From Devosia enhydra (GTDB lineage: Bacteria; Pseudomonadota; Alphaproteobacteria; Rhizobiales; Devosiaceae), in contig NZ_FPKU01000002.1 of the NCBI RefSeq assembly GCF_900119845.1, positions 963,381-1,027,380 of the forward strand: 64,000 nucleotides of DNA, read 5' to 3'. Made by a program: the position numbers and the translations under genes. Below, piece by piece: positions 17,436-26,672 of this stretch (positions are counted from its first letter, which is position 1; every line of letters starts with the position of its first letter). The notes below the pieces were generated by a model. The model did no database searches. It saw nothing but the letters and a program-made list of their open reading frames with translations, and was not told the DNA's origin.

Positions 17436-18650
17436 ATGAGTTCAGTCGCAACGCTCAAGCCGCGGGCCGATGCCCCCCGGGCCGCTGCCGAGGATGCCGC
17501 CATCGCCAATCCCCCGCCGCCGGCACGCCGTCGCCGCCGCTGGCCCTGGGTGCTGGTCCTGCTGCTGCTCGCGGGCGGTGCCGGTTATTATTACATGACC
17601 ACCCAGGCGCCGCCTGCCACCCCCACGCCGGTCGCGACTGAAGCCGCCGATCCGGTGATGCAGCTCAACAGCTTCGAGGTCATCACGCTCGCGCCGCAGC
17701 GCCTGTCGCGTTCGGTCAAGATCACCGGTCCGCTCTCGCCGGCTCGCCAGACCGCGCTCACCGCACAGGTCGCGGGCACGATCGAATCCGTGTCCGCCCG
17801 GCCCGGCGACACCGTCATCGAAGGCCAGATCCTTGCCCAGATCGATGTCACGGATCTGCGCGTAAGGCTCGAGCAGCAGCGCGCCACCATGGAGGCGACG
17901 CAGGCGCAGCTGGCGCTCGCCCAGACCCAGCTGCAATCGACCCGCACCCTGTCCGAACGCGGCCTTTCCTCGCAATCCTCGCTCGAATCGGCCCAGTCCA
18001 ACGTCAACGCGCTCACCGCGCAGGTCGAGGCGCTGCGGGCGCAGGTCACATCGGCCGAGATCGCGCTCGGCCACGCCACCATCCGCGCGCCCTTCGATGG
18101 CAGCGTCGCAGCCCGCGCGATCGAGCCGGGCCAGACCGTCAATGTCGGCGGTGCGCTGCTCACCGTCGTCGACCTCTCAGAGATGGAGGTGCAGGCCGCT
18201 GCCCCGCTTTCGGCCATCTCCTCCATCGTCGCCGGCCAGACCGCGACGCTCTCGGTCGAGGCCTTTTCGGGCCAGAGCGTCACCGCCACGGTCGAGCGCA
18301 TCAATCCCGTCGCCATCGAGGGCACCCGCTCGATCGCCGTCTATCTCGACCTGCCCAATCCCGATCGGCTGTTCCGCGGCGGCATGTTCACCACCGGCGC
18401 CATCGAGATCGCGGCGCTCGAGGATGCCATCGCGCTGCCCGAAGCTGCGATCCGCGAGGATCAGGAGGGGCTCTATGCCCTCAAGATCGTCGATGGCGTG
18501 CTGGTCCGCCAGCCCATCGAACGCGGCGAGCGCTGGACGACCGGCAACCTCATCGACATTCCCTCGGGGCTCGCAGCCGGCGACGTCGTCGTCACCGCCC
18601 CGCTGTTCGAGCTCGCGCCCGGCATGCGCGTCGCCTTCTCGGAGCGCTGA
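17436..18650 (+). CDS. RND efflux periplasmic adaptor (membrane-fusion protein)
   Basis: The 404-residue adaptor links an RND pump to an outer-membrane channel. It has an Arg-rich cytoplasmic N-terminus and one membrane anchor (about 36-53, WPWVLVLLLLAGGAGYYY), a lipoyl-like half (VAGTIESVSARPGDTVIEGQ), an alpha-helical hairpin rich in Gln (about 140-205), the returning half-motif (ATIRAPFDGSVAARAIEPGQTV) and beta-barrel domains. The ATG at 17436 follows an AAAGGTG ribosome site. The pump gene begins 3 bp downstream. No outer-membrane channel gene is present, so a TolC-like partner must be encoded elsewhere. Substrates are unknown. Confidence 0.93.
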   Translation: MSSVATLKPRADAPRAAAEDAAIANPPPPARRRRRWPWVLVLLLLAGGAGYYYMTTQAPPATPTPVATEAADPVMQLNSFEVITLAPQRLSRSVKITGPLSPARQTALTAQVAGTIESVSARPGDTVIEGQILAQIDVTDLRVRLEQQRATMEATQAQLALAQTQLQSTRTLSERGLSSQSSLESAQSNVNALTAQVEALRAQVTSAEIALGHATIRAPFDGSVAARAIEPGQTVNVGGALLTVVDLSEMEVQAAAPLSAISSIVAGQTATLSVEAFSGQSVTATVERINPVAIEGTRSIAVYLDLPNPDRLFRGGMFTTGAIEIAALEDAIALPEAAIREDQEGLYALKIVDGVLVRQPIERGERWTTGNLIDIPSGLAAGDVVVTAPLFELAPGMRVAFSER

Positions 18651-18653
18651 TCG

Positions 18654-21600
18654 ATGTTCCTGACCCGCATCAGCGTCAATCACCCGGTCTTTGCCACCAT
18701 GGTCATGGTGGCGCTGCTGGTGTTCGGCCTCTATTCCTATGCCCGCCTGCCCATCGAGCAGATGCCCGATGTCGACTTCCCCGTGGTCGCCGTGGTGGTG
18801 AGCTATCCCGGCGCCTCGCCCGAGGCGGTGGAAAACGACATCGTCCGGCCCATCGAGGACCAGGTCAACACCATCGCCGGGCTCGATTCCATCCAGTCCA
18901 CCGCCATGTCCGGCTCGGCCATGGTGCTGATGATCTTCGAGCTGGAAGTCTCATCGGAAACCGCCGCGCAGGACGTGCGCGACAAGGTTTCGCAGATCGA
19001 GGCGGCCCTGCCGGACGCGGCCGGCAAGCCCACCATCCTGCGCTTCGATCCGAGCGCCCTGCCGATCGTATCGCTCGCGGTCACCTCCGACACGCTCTCG
19101 GCCCGCGACCTGACGACGCTGACCGAAGACGTGATCGTCACCCGGCTTTCCAACATTTCGGGCGTCGGCAGCGCCACCGCCGTCGGCGGCATCGAGCGGC
19201 GGCTCAACGTTCTGGTCGATCCCGATCGGCTGGCTGCCTTCAATGTCGGGATTTCCGACGTCATCACCGCCCTGCGGCAGGAAAACCAGAACCTGCCGGC
19301 CGGCACCATCACCCAGGGCGCCACGGTCCAGACTATCCAGATCGAAGGCCGCATCGAGAACGAGGAGGGTTTCCTCGATATCATCGTCTCGCGGCGCGGC
19401 GGCCAGCCGGTCTATCTGCGCGACGTAGCCACCATCGAGGACGGGCAGGGCGACGAGCAGAGCCTTGCGCTCCTCAACGGTCAGCGAGCGCTTGCGGTCG
19501 ACGTCATCAAGACCCAGGGGGCCAATACCGTCCAGGTGGCCCACGACATCCACACAGCCATCGACCGGCTGATGGATGGCGGTCTGCCCGAGGGCGTCCG
19601 CATCGATGTGGTGCGCGACAATGCCGTGCCGGTGGAGCAGAGTTTCCACGCGGTGCAGAACATGCTGATCGAAGGCGCCATCCTCGCCGTCGTCATCGTG
19701 TTCCTCTTCCTCAATTCCTGGCGCTCCACCGTCATCACCGGGCTCACCCTGCCGATCTCGATCATCGGCACGATGATCTTCCTCAACTTCTTCGGCTTCA
19801 CGCTCAACATGATGACGCTGATGGCGCTCTCGCTCGCCGTCGGCATCCTCATCGACGATGCCATCGTGGTGCGCGAAAACATCATGCGCCACCTGCATAT
19901 GGGCAAGAACCACCGGCAGGCGGCGCTCGATGGCACCAACGAGATCGGGCTGGCCGTGCTCGCCACCACGCTCTCGATCGTTGCGGTGTTCCTCCCCGTC
20001 GCCTTCATGGATGGCATCATGGGGCGGTTCTTCCTGCAGTTCGGGGTCACCGTCTCGGTGGCGGTGCTGATCTCGCTGTTCGTCGCCTTCACCCTCGATC
20101 CGATGATGTCGAGCGTCTGGTACGATCCGGCCGCCAATCCCGATGCCAAGCGCGGGCCGCTGGGGCGCGCCATCGCCCAGTTCGACCGGTTCTTCGGCTG
20201 GTTGTCCAATGGCTATCGGGGGCTCTTGGCCTGGTGCCTCAAATGGCGCAAGACGACGCTGATGGTGGCGCTCGCCTCCTTTGTCGGCACCTTCTTTCTC
20301 TTTCCCTTCGTGGGTGCCGAATTCATCCCGGCCACCGACAATTCGGAGGTGCAGGTGACGATGGAGACCCCCACCGGCTCCTCGCTTGACTACACCGCCA
20401 CCAAGATCGCGCAGGTCGATGATGTGCTGCGGGCGCTGCCCGAAGTCGTCTCCACCTATGCCACCGTGGCCTCGGGCACCGGGCGCAGCGGCAACAATAC
20501 CGCCACCATCGTTATCGGCATGGTGCCCGAATCCCAGCGCGACGTAACCCCGACGGAATTCTCCGTCACCGTCCGCGAGGCGCTGACCGTCATTCCGGGC
20601 GCGACCTTCACCGTCGCCGCCTCGGGTGGATTCGGGGGCCCCACAGCACCCATCTCGATCGGCATTTCGGGCGCGAGCTTCGATACGCTCGATCGCCTGT
20701 CCGACCAGCTCATCGCCGGGCTACGGGATATCCCCGGGCTCATCGACGTCAAATCCTCGCTCGAGGATGCGACCCCGATCATGGCCGTGCGCGTCAATCG
20801 CGACCTTGCCAGCGATCTCGGGGTCAGCCTCGCCCAGATCGGGGCGGCGCTCAACCCGATGCTGGCCGGCGACGAGGTGACCGACTGGACCAATCCGCGC
20901 GGCGAAAACCTCGGCGTCTTCGTGCGCCTGCCCGAATGGGCTCGCAACGATGTCAGCGAGCTGGGCAATCTGCCCATCGTGCAGAGCGGAGCCACCGGCT
21001 CAAACGCCGTCATCCGGCTCGACCAGGTCGCGAGCATCGAGGAGGCGACCGGGCCCGCCACCATCAATCGCGAGGCGCTGGCGCGGCGCGTCAACGTCAC
21101 CGCCAATATCGAGGGCGTGGCGCTGGGGCAGGTGGTGCCGCAGATCCAGGCGGTCATCGATGCGATGAGCGTGCCCACCGGCTACAGCGTCAGCCAGGGC
21201 GGGGAGGCCGAGGATCTGGCGGAAACCGGCGCGGCTGCCGGTTCGGCGCTGCTGCTTGCGGTCATCTTCATCTATCTGGTTCTCGCCAGCCAGTTCGGCA
21301 GCTTCCTCCAGCCCTTCGCCATCATGGTGTCGCTGCCGCTCTCGCTGATCGGGGTGGTGCTCGGCCTTCTCGTCGGCGGCTCGACCCTCAACATGATGTC
21401 GATGATCGGCTTCATCATGCTGATGGGCCTCGTGGTCAAGAACGCCATCCTGCTCGTGGACAATGCCAACCAGCATGTCCGCGAGGGCCTGCCCCTGCGC
21501 GCTGCGCTGATCGAGGCCGGCCACACCCGCTTCCGCCCGATCATCATGACGACGCTTGCCATGATCTTCGGCATGCTGCCGCTGGCGCTCAGCCTGCATG

Positions 21601-21779
21601 AGGGTTCGGCCCAGAACGCGCCGATGGCCCATGCGGTGATCGGCGGGCTCATTTCCTCGACGCTGCTGACCCTCGTCGTAGTGCCGGTGATGCTGACCTA
21701 TCTCGACGGGCTGGGGCGTTTCGTCTCGCGCTTCACCCCCCGTGCCCCCGACGACGTGGTGCACGCGCCGGCCGAGTGA
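18654..21779 (+). CDS. RND efflux transporter, HAE1/AcrB type
   Basis: The 1041-residue inner-membrane proton antiporter has the full RND architecture: FLTRISVNHPVFATMVMVALL at the N-terminus, a first periplasmic porter region (about 35-330), transmembrane segments 2-6 containing the proton-relay pair in GILIDDAIVVREN (about 400), a second periplasmic region (about 555-860) and the C-terminal membrane bundle with GLVVKNAILLVDNANQ. Length matches AcrB/MdtB relatives. It would expel amphipathic drugs or natural toxins in complex with the upstream adaptor. Expression is presumably controlled by the regulator two genes upstream. Confidence 0.94.
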   Translation: MFLTRISVNHPVFATMVMVALLVFGLYSYARLPIEQMPDVDFPVVAVVVSYPGASPEAVENDIVRPIEDQVNTIAGLDSIQSTAMSGSAMVLMIFELEVSSETAAQDVRDKVSQIEAALPDAAGKPTILRFDPSALPIVSLAVTSDTLSARDLTTLTEDVIVTRLSNISGVGSATAVGGIERRLNVLVDPDRLAAFNVGISDVITALRQENQNLPAGTITQGATVQTIQIEGRIENEEGFLDIIVSRRGGQPVYLRDVATIEDGQGDEQSLALLNGQRALAVDVIKTQGANTVQVAHDIHTAIDRLMDGGLPEGVRIDVVRDNAVPVEQSFHAVQNMLIEGAILAVVIVFLFLNSWRSTVITGLTLPISIIGTMIFLNFFGFTLNMMTLMALSLAVGILIDDAIVVRENIMRHLHMGKNHRQAALDGTNEIGLAVLATTLSIVAVFLPVAFMDGIMGRFFLQFGVTVSVAVLISLFVAFTLDPMMSSVWYDPAANPDAKRGPLGRAIAQFDRFFGWLSNGYRGLLAWCLKWRKTTLMVALASFVGTFFLFPFVGAEFIPATDNSEVQVTMETPTGSSLDYTATKIAQVDDVLRALPEVVSTYATVASGTGRSGNNTATIVIGMVPESQRDVTPTEFSVTVREALTVIPGATFTVAASGGFGGPTAPISIGISGASFDTLDRLSDQLIAGLRDIPGLIDVKSSLEDATPIMAVRVNRDLASDLGVSLAQIGAALNPMLAGDEVTDWTNPRGENLGVFVRLPEWARNDVSELGNLPIVQSGATGSNAVIRLDQVASIEEATGPATINREALARRVNVTANIEGVALGQVVPQIQAVIDAMSVPTGYSVSQGGEAEDLAETGAAAGSALLLAVIFIYLVLASQFGSFLQPFAIMVSLPLSLIGVVLGLLVGGSTLNMMSMIGFIMLMGLVVKNAILLVDNANQHVREGLPLRAALIEAGHTRFRPIIMTTLAMIFGMLPLALSLHEGSAQNAPMAHAVIGGLISSTLLTLVVVPVMLTYLDGLGRFVSRFTPRAPDDVVHAPAE

Positions 21780-21845
21780 GGCCGCATCGCCCCCTTCAAG
21801 CCGGATGGGCCGGTCCCGTCCGGTCGCGATGAAAAGGGGGCCAGC

Positions 21846-21874
21846 AAAAAGGCCCGGGATCGCTCCCGGGCCTT
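21846..21874 (-). terminator. Bidirectional-looking terminator between the RND pump and the binding-protein gene
   Basis: AAGGCCCGGGA (21849-21859) and TCCCGGGCCTT (21864-21874) make an 11-bp perfect stem with a TCGC loop. The T-run (TTTTT) is on the minus strand, so it mainly terminates the minus-strand gene, though the stem could serve the plus-strand operon too. Confidence 0.88.
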
Positions 21875-21901
21875 GAACGTCTCAAGAGAACCGTCAGCCG
21901 A

Positions 21902-23110
21902 TCAGGGGATCAGGCCCTTGTTGGCGATCGCGCCGGCTTCGATGACATAATAGTTGATGGCGCCGGCGACGTCGCCGACATCGTCGAACTCGATGGTGCC
22001 CGAGGCGCCCTCATAGTTGATGTCGGTACCAGCCGCGATCAGCTGCTTGGCCTTTTCCCACTCGCCGGGGCGGATGACTTCGCCGGGGGCGTTGGCGACT
22101 TCGCGCAGCGCCGCGGCAAGGCCTTCGCGCTCGGCCGAGCCGTTCTTTTCGATGGCGAGGGCCAAGAGGAACACCGCGTCATAGGACTGGGCGGTGTAGG
22201 TGCCGGCCGGATCGACCTCGGAACCCCCGGTGACGCCCGAGAAGGCGTCGAAGCTCTCGCCACCGGCCGGAGCCGCCTGGGTCAGGATCATGCCTTCGAG
22301 GTCGGCCGCATTGCGCGAGGCGAGCAGCGCATCGCCGGCCATACCATCGCCGCCCACGAACAGGCGGAAGGAGCCCGCTTCGATCGACTGGTTGAGGATG
22401 GCGCCACCGCCGGCGTTCTCATAGCCATAGATCACCAGCACATCGGCGCCCGAGGCTTCGATCTGGCCGATTTCGGGGCGATAGTCGGCCTTGCCGTCCT
22501 CATGGGCGACATTGGCTGCAACCGTGCCGCCGGCCGCGGTGAAAGCCGCCGCGAACGCATCGGCGAGGCCCTTGCCGTAGTCATTGTTGACATAGGTGAC
22601 GCCGACCGTGTCGATGCCCTGGCTGCGCAGCAGCTCGGCGGCCTTGAGGCCCTGTACGGAGTCGGGAACGACAACGCGGTAGATGAGGTCGTTATCGGCG
22701 ATCTCGGCCACGGCCGGCGCGGTGGAGGCCGGCGAGATCATCACGACATTGCCCGGCACGGCCGAACCGTTGGCACCGGCAATGGTGGGGCCCGAGCAAT
22801 AGGCGCCAAAGATCGCCACGACCTGCTCGGTGTTCACGAGGCGGTCGGCTGCGGGGCCGGCGGTGCCAGCGTCGCAGGCGCTGTCTGCGATCACCGAAGC
22901 CAGGTTCTGCCCGCCAAGCACGCCGCCCTGGGCGTTGACATTGGCGATGGCGAGGTTGCCCGCGGCCACCATGCCCGGCGCGAAGCCGGCGATCGGGCCG
23001 GTCACGTCGGCGAGAAAGCCCAGCTTCACCTCCTGGGCCAGCGACGGCACGGCGGCGCCGAGCACCGACGCGGCGACTGCAAGGCTCAGAACGGTCTTGA
23101 TTGTCTTCAT
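21902..23110 (-). CDS. Leu/Ile/Val-type periplasmic binding protein of an ABC importer
   Basis: A 402-residue type I periplasmic binding protein. The signal peptide (1-25, ending PSLAQ) precedes EVKLGFLADVTGPIAGF, the typical start of a LivJ/LivK domain, and the C-terminus contains the paired lobe sequence SYDAVFLLALAIEKNGS. The ATG at 23110 opens the signal peptide; an open frame extending upstream lacks one. It is monocistronic, oriented against its neighbours and ends at a strong terminator. It could serve the orphan livGFHM permease at 2.2-6.0 kb or another Liv system. The ligand is not identifiable from sequence: branched-chain amino acids, amides or aromatics are all possible. Confidence 0.88.
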   Translation of the reverse strand: MKTIKTVLSLAVAASVLGAAVPSLAQEVKLGFLADVTGPIAGFAPGMVAAGNLAIANVNAQGGVLGGQNLASVIADSACDAGTAGPAADRLVNTEQVVAIFGAYCSGPTIAGANGSAVPGNVVMISPASTAPAVAEIADNDLIYRVVVPDSVQGLKAAELLRSQGIDTVGVTYVNNDYGKGLADAFAAAFTAAGGTVAANVAHEDGKADYRPEIGQIEASGADVLVIYGYENAGGGAILNQSIEAGSFRLFVGGDGMAGDALLASRNAADLEGMILTQAAPAGGESFDAFSGVTGGSEVDPAGTYTAQSYDAVFLLALAIEKNGSAEREGLAAALREVANAPGEVIRPGEWEKAKQLIAAGTDINYEGASGTIEFDDVGDVAGAINYYVIEAGAIANKGLIP

Positions 23111-23344
23111 GATGTCCCTCTTGTGGGTTGCTCCGCCCGGCGTCCTATCGGGATCGTCCGCTGACGAAGCCTCGTCGCGGGTCCGGCGGAAGGGGGCTTT
23201 GCGCCCCGCTAAGGTCCAGAATAGCCTTATTTCCTCGCGCGAGTCACCCGCTTTCGGTGCTCCCGCACAGGGTGGCGGTTGCATCGAAACCCGCCGCGCT
23301 TCATTGTCCGGTGCGACCTGCCTTGTCCTTCCCGGTTCTGTCCC

Positions 23345-24382
23345 ATGCCGCACCCGTTCGCCCCGCTCCGCGCCCTGCTGCTCGCCCTTGTCCTTGGCGC
23401 TTTCCCGCTCGGCGCGACGGGGCAGGAGGCCGGGGCAGGCCAGCAGGCCGAACCGGATGCGCAGAGTGCCGAGCCTGCGCCGCCGCCGCGCTGCGGCACC
23501 CAGCCCATGACCATCGGGCGCATGCAATGGCCATCGGCCGCCATCCTTGCCGAAATCCATGCGCGCATCCTCGCCTCGGAATTCGAGTGCGAGGTGCGCG
23601 TGCAGCAGGTCGATCAGGCGGCGGCCGGCTCATCGATGGGCACCACGGGCCAGCCGGCCATCGCCCCCGAACTCTGGCTCGGGCGTATCGCCGAGGTCTG
23701 GAATGCCGGGGTCAAGGCGCAGAAGCTGCGCCAGGCCGGCGCGACTTATGACCAGCAGGTGTTCGAAGGCTGGTACGTACCCGACTATGTGGTCGAGACC
23801 ATCCCCGAGGCCACGACGATCGAGGGGCTGAAGCAGCGCTGGGCCGATTTTGCCGGGGAGGGTGGGGCGCGCGCCCGCTTCCTCTCCTGCCCGCCCGACT
23901 GGGCCTGCGCGGTGATCAACCGCAACCTGCTCCGGGCGCACGGGCTCGATGCCTATTTCGAGATCGTCGAGCCGGCCAACCGCTTCGAGCTCGATACGCT
24001 CATCGCCGAGGCGGTGGGGCGGCGTGAGCCGCTGCTGTTCTACTACTGGGCGCCCAATGCGGTGCTTGCGCAGTTCAGCTTCCGGCCCGTGGATCTGGGG
24101 GCCTATGCGCGCGAGGCCTTCACCTGCCTGGGGCGGTCGGCCTGCCCGGGTCCGCAGCCGAGCGGCTTTCCCAACGAGCCGGTGGTGATCGCGCTTGCCG
24201 AATGGGTCTATCTCGAAGCCACACCCGTCGCGTCCTATTTCCAGCGCGCGCGCATGCCGATGGCCGAGATGAATGCACTGCTGCAGGCGCTCGGCGAGCC
24301 CGGACAGACCGTCGAAACCGTGGCCGAACGCTTCGTGGCGGACAAATCCGATATTTGGCGAGAGTGGGTCGGCGCTCCCTGA
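23345..24382 (+). CDS. Quaternary-amine ABC transporter binding protein, OpuAC/ProX type (copy 1)
   Basis: The 345-residue periplasmic protein has a signal peptide (ALLLALVLGAFPLGATGQ) and an OpuAC substrate-binding domain from about residue 60 with QWPSAAILAEIHARI, a disulfide-forming CPPDWAC and PLLFYYWAPNAVL near 235. ProX-type proteins bind glycine betaine, proline betaine or choline through aromatic residues. It lies 319 bp before a second protein of the same family that begins the proX-W-V unit. The Ala/Gln/Pro-rich linker after the signal peptide (about 26-50) is unusual. Two binding proteins feeding one transporter could widen its substrate range. Confidence 0.87.
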   Translation: MPHPFAPLRALLLALVLGAFPLGATGQEAGAGQQAEPDAQSAEPAPPPRCGTQPMTIGRMQWPSAAILAEIHARILASEFECEVRVQQVDQAAAGSSMGTTGQPAIAPELWLGRIAEVWNAGVKAQKLRQAGATYDQQVFEGWYVPDYVVETIPEATTIEGLKQRWADFAGEGGARARFLSCPPDWACAVINRNLLRAHGLDAYFEIVEPANRFELDTLIAEAVGRREPLLFYYWAPNAVLAQFSFRPVDLGAYAREAFTCLGRSACPGPQPSGFPNEPVVIALAEWVYLEATPVASYFQRARMPMAEMNALLQALGEPGQTVETVAERFVADKSDIWREWVGAP

Positions 24383-24640
24383 CCGGGGGCGGTCGTCGAG
24401 CGTCTCATCGCAATTTGCCGTTAAACTTCAACGCTCTGGCAGACGCCGGCTATCTCCTTACGCCGACGAGCCTCCTCGGGCGCGAAAAATTTTTGTCTTT
24501 GTCGTGACGAAAAAGAGGCGTCTTCGGGTTCTTCCTCGTGATCCGGCTGGCTTTTGCCAATAGAGAAGTAATCCTGGCTCTGTTTTGTGGGCCAAATTCT
24601 CGCAAATACTAGAAGCGTTATTCTCAAGTTCTCCTCAGAT

Positions 24641-24669
24641 TTGACAGGTAAGACTGTGCTCCTTATGGT
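24641..24669 (+). promoter_or_regulatory. Candidate sigma-70 promoter for the quaternary-amine transporter operon
   Basis: A perfect -35 TTGACA (24641-24646) is followed after 17 bases by TATGGT (24664-24669), 32 bases before the start of the second binding-protein gene. The surrounding 319-bp gap (24383-24701) is markedly more AT-rich than the rest of the window and has no gene I can support. Confidence 0.6.
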
Positions 24670-24701
24670 CCGGCATCCTTTGGACATTCAGGAGCAGCCT
24701 T

Positions 24702-25721
24702 ATGATACTGCGCAACGGTGGCATTGCCGCCGCGATTGCTATTGCCTCGACCCTCGCAATCGGCCTGCCGGCTTCGGCCCAGGCCCAGGAGTGCGGCACC
24801 GACCGCACGATCGACATTGCCGAGATGACCTGGCCATCGGCCGCCGCGCTGGCTCACATCCATGCCATCGTGCTCGAAGAGGGCTTCGGCTGTACTGTTT
24901 CGATCGTGGCCGGCGATACGGTGCCGACCTCGTCGTCCATGCTGACCCGCGGCACGCCGGCGGTCGCCCCCGAGCTCTGGACCGGCGCCGTGCAGGAGCC
25001 GTGGGAAAGCGGCATCGCCGAAGGCTCCGTCGCCGAGCTGGGCGATGCGATCAGCGATGGCACCGTCGAGGGCTGGTTCATTCCGCGCTATGTGCAGGAA
25101 GCCCATCCCGAGCTCGTCACCGCCGAGGACGTTATCGCGCGGCCCGATCTCTTCGCCGATCCCGAGGATGCGTCCAAGGGGCGGCTCTATTCCTGCCCAC
25201 CGGGCTGGGCCTGCGAGCTGTCGACGTCTGCGCTGTTTGAAGCCTACGACATGGGCGAGACCTGGAACCTCTTCTCCCCCGGTTCGGGCGGCGCGCTCGA
25301 TGCCTCGATCGCCCGCGCCTTCCTGCGCGAAGAGCCGATCCTCTTCTACTATTGGGGTCCGACCGCCATCCTGGGCAAGTTCGACGCGGTGCAGCTCGAC
25401 CTGGGCGAGATCAAGCCCGAGGTTTACGCCTGCAACACCGATACCGACTGCACCGAGCCGGCTGGCGTGACCGCCTATCCGTCCTCGCCTGCCGTCGTGG
25501 GTGCCGCCGCCTGGCTGGCCGAGGAAGCACCGGCCCTTGCCGACTATTTCAGCAAGGTCGGGCTGACCAACGACCAGATCAGCGCGCTGCTCGTCTATGG
25601 CGACGAGAACCAGGCCGATGCCCGCGCCACCGCCGAAAACTTCCTTCTGACCGAGGAAGCGGTGTGGACCGAATGGGTGCCCGCCGAGGTCGCCGAGAAG
25701 GTGCGCGCCAGCCTCGGCTGA
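24702..25721 (+). CDS. proX: Quaternary-amine ABC transporter binding protein, OpuAC/ProX type (copy 2)
   Basis: A 339-residue protein with a signal peptide ending ASAQA before QECGTDRTIDIAEMTWPSAA. The OpuAC domain includes CPPGWAC, EEPILFYYWGPTAILG and a second cysteine pair (CNTDTDC). It is paralogous to the preceding gene, with the same block order, but it has its own candidate promoter and is followed closely by the permease and ATPase genes. It is therefore the main binding protein of this importer. Likely ligands are glycine betaine, choline or a related osmoprotectant. Confidence 0.9.
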   Translation: MILRNGGIAAAIAIASTLAIGLPASAQAQECGTDRTIDIAEMTWPSAAALAHIHAIVLEEGFGCTVSIVAGDTVPTSSSMLTRGTPAVAPELWTGAVQEPWESGIAEGSVAELGDAISDGTVEGWFIPRYVQEAHPELVTAEDVIARPDLFADPEDASKGRLYSCPPGWACELSTSALFEAYDMGETWNLFSPGSGGALDASIARAFLREEPILFYYWGPTAILGKFDAVQLDLGEIKPEVYACNTDTDCTEPAGVTAYPSSPAVVGAAAWLAEEAPALADYFSKVGLTNDQISALLVYGDENQADARATAENFLLTEEAVWTEWVPAEVAEKVRASLG

Positions 25722-25801
25722 CGTTTCGACGAGATCAACGCTGCGGCCGGGCGTCGATGGCGCCCGGCCGCGTGTCCGTGGACAGGAGGTCCCCAACCCC
25801 A

Positions 25802-26671
25802 ATGTTTCCAGAAATCGTCGATACCCGTCCGCTGCGTCGCGCCGTGGACGATGGCCTCAACTGGGTGGTGCGCCACTGGGGCGATGGCTTCGAGGCCGCC
25901 GCTCGCCCGCTGCTCATCCTGCTCAACGCCATCGAGGGCCTGCTGGTCGCCACCCCCTGGTGGCTGATCATCGCCATCCTCGTGGGCGGAGCCTGGCTTG
26001 CCACCCGCAACTGGCGCCTGCCGGCCATCGTCCTCGTCGCGATGCTGTTTCTGGGCATCATGTCGCTCTGGCGCGACGCCATGACCACCATGGCCCTGAT
26101 GATCTCGGCAACTCTCACCGCCATCGTGCTCGCCATCCCGGTCGGTGTGTGGATGAGCCGTTCGCTCAAGGTGCGCCAGATCTTCACCCCCGTGCTCGAT
26201 CTGATGCAGACGCTGCCCAGCTTCGTCTATCTCATTCCCACGGTTATGATCTTCGGGCCGGGCAAGATCCCGGCACTGATCGCCACCATCGTCTACGCCG
26301 CCCCGCCTCTGGTGCGCCTCACGGATCTGGGGCTCCGCTCGGTCGACCCGGCGGTGATGGAAGCCAGCCGTGCCTTCGGCACCAGCGCGCGCCAGCGGCT
26401 CTTCGGGGTGCAGATCCCCCTGGCACTGCCCACCATCCTTGCCGGCATCAACCAGACCACGATGATGGCGCTCGCCATGGTGGTCATCGCCTCGATGATC
26501 GGGGCGGGCGGGCTGGGCTACCAGGTGCTGCAGGGCATCGGCCGGCTCGAGGTCAGCCGTGGGCTCTTTGCCGGGCTCGGCATCGTCGTTCTCGCCATCG
26601 TTTTTGACCGCATCACCCAGGCCTTCGGCAAGCAGTTGCAGTCCCGTATCGGCCTTCAGGAGGCCCGCTGA
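25802..26671 (+). CDS. proW: Quaternary-amine ABC transporter permease, ProW/OpuAB type
   Basis: The 289-residue inner-membrane permease has about six to seven hydrophobic segments and the binding-protein-dependent transport signature around EASRAFGTSARQRLFGVQIPLALP (about 180-205). TLPSFVYLIPTVMIFG is characteristic of ProW/OpuAB. The ATG at 25802 begins a soluble N-terminal helix (VDTRPLRRAVDDGLNWVV) found in ProW; the open frame further upstream overlaps the preceding gene and is rejected. The ATPase gene begins 1 bp after the stop, so these genes are coupled. Confidence 0.93.
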   Translation: MFPEIVDTRPLRRAVDDGLNWVVRHWGDGFEAAARPLLILLNAIEGLLVATPWWLIIAILVGGAWLATRNWRLPAIVLVAMLFLGIMSLWRDAMTTMALMISATLTAIVLAIPVGVWMSRSLKVRQIFTPVLDLMQTLPSFVYLIPTVMIFGPGKIPALIATIVYAAPPLVRLTDLGLRSVDPAVMEASRAFGTSARQRLFGVQIPLALPTILAGINQTTMMALAMVVIASMIGAGGLGYQVLQGIGRLEVSRGLFAGLGIVVLAIVFDRITQAFGKQLQSRIGLQEAR

Positions 26672-26672
26672 C

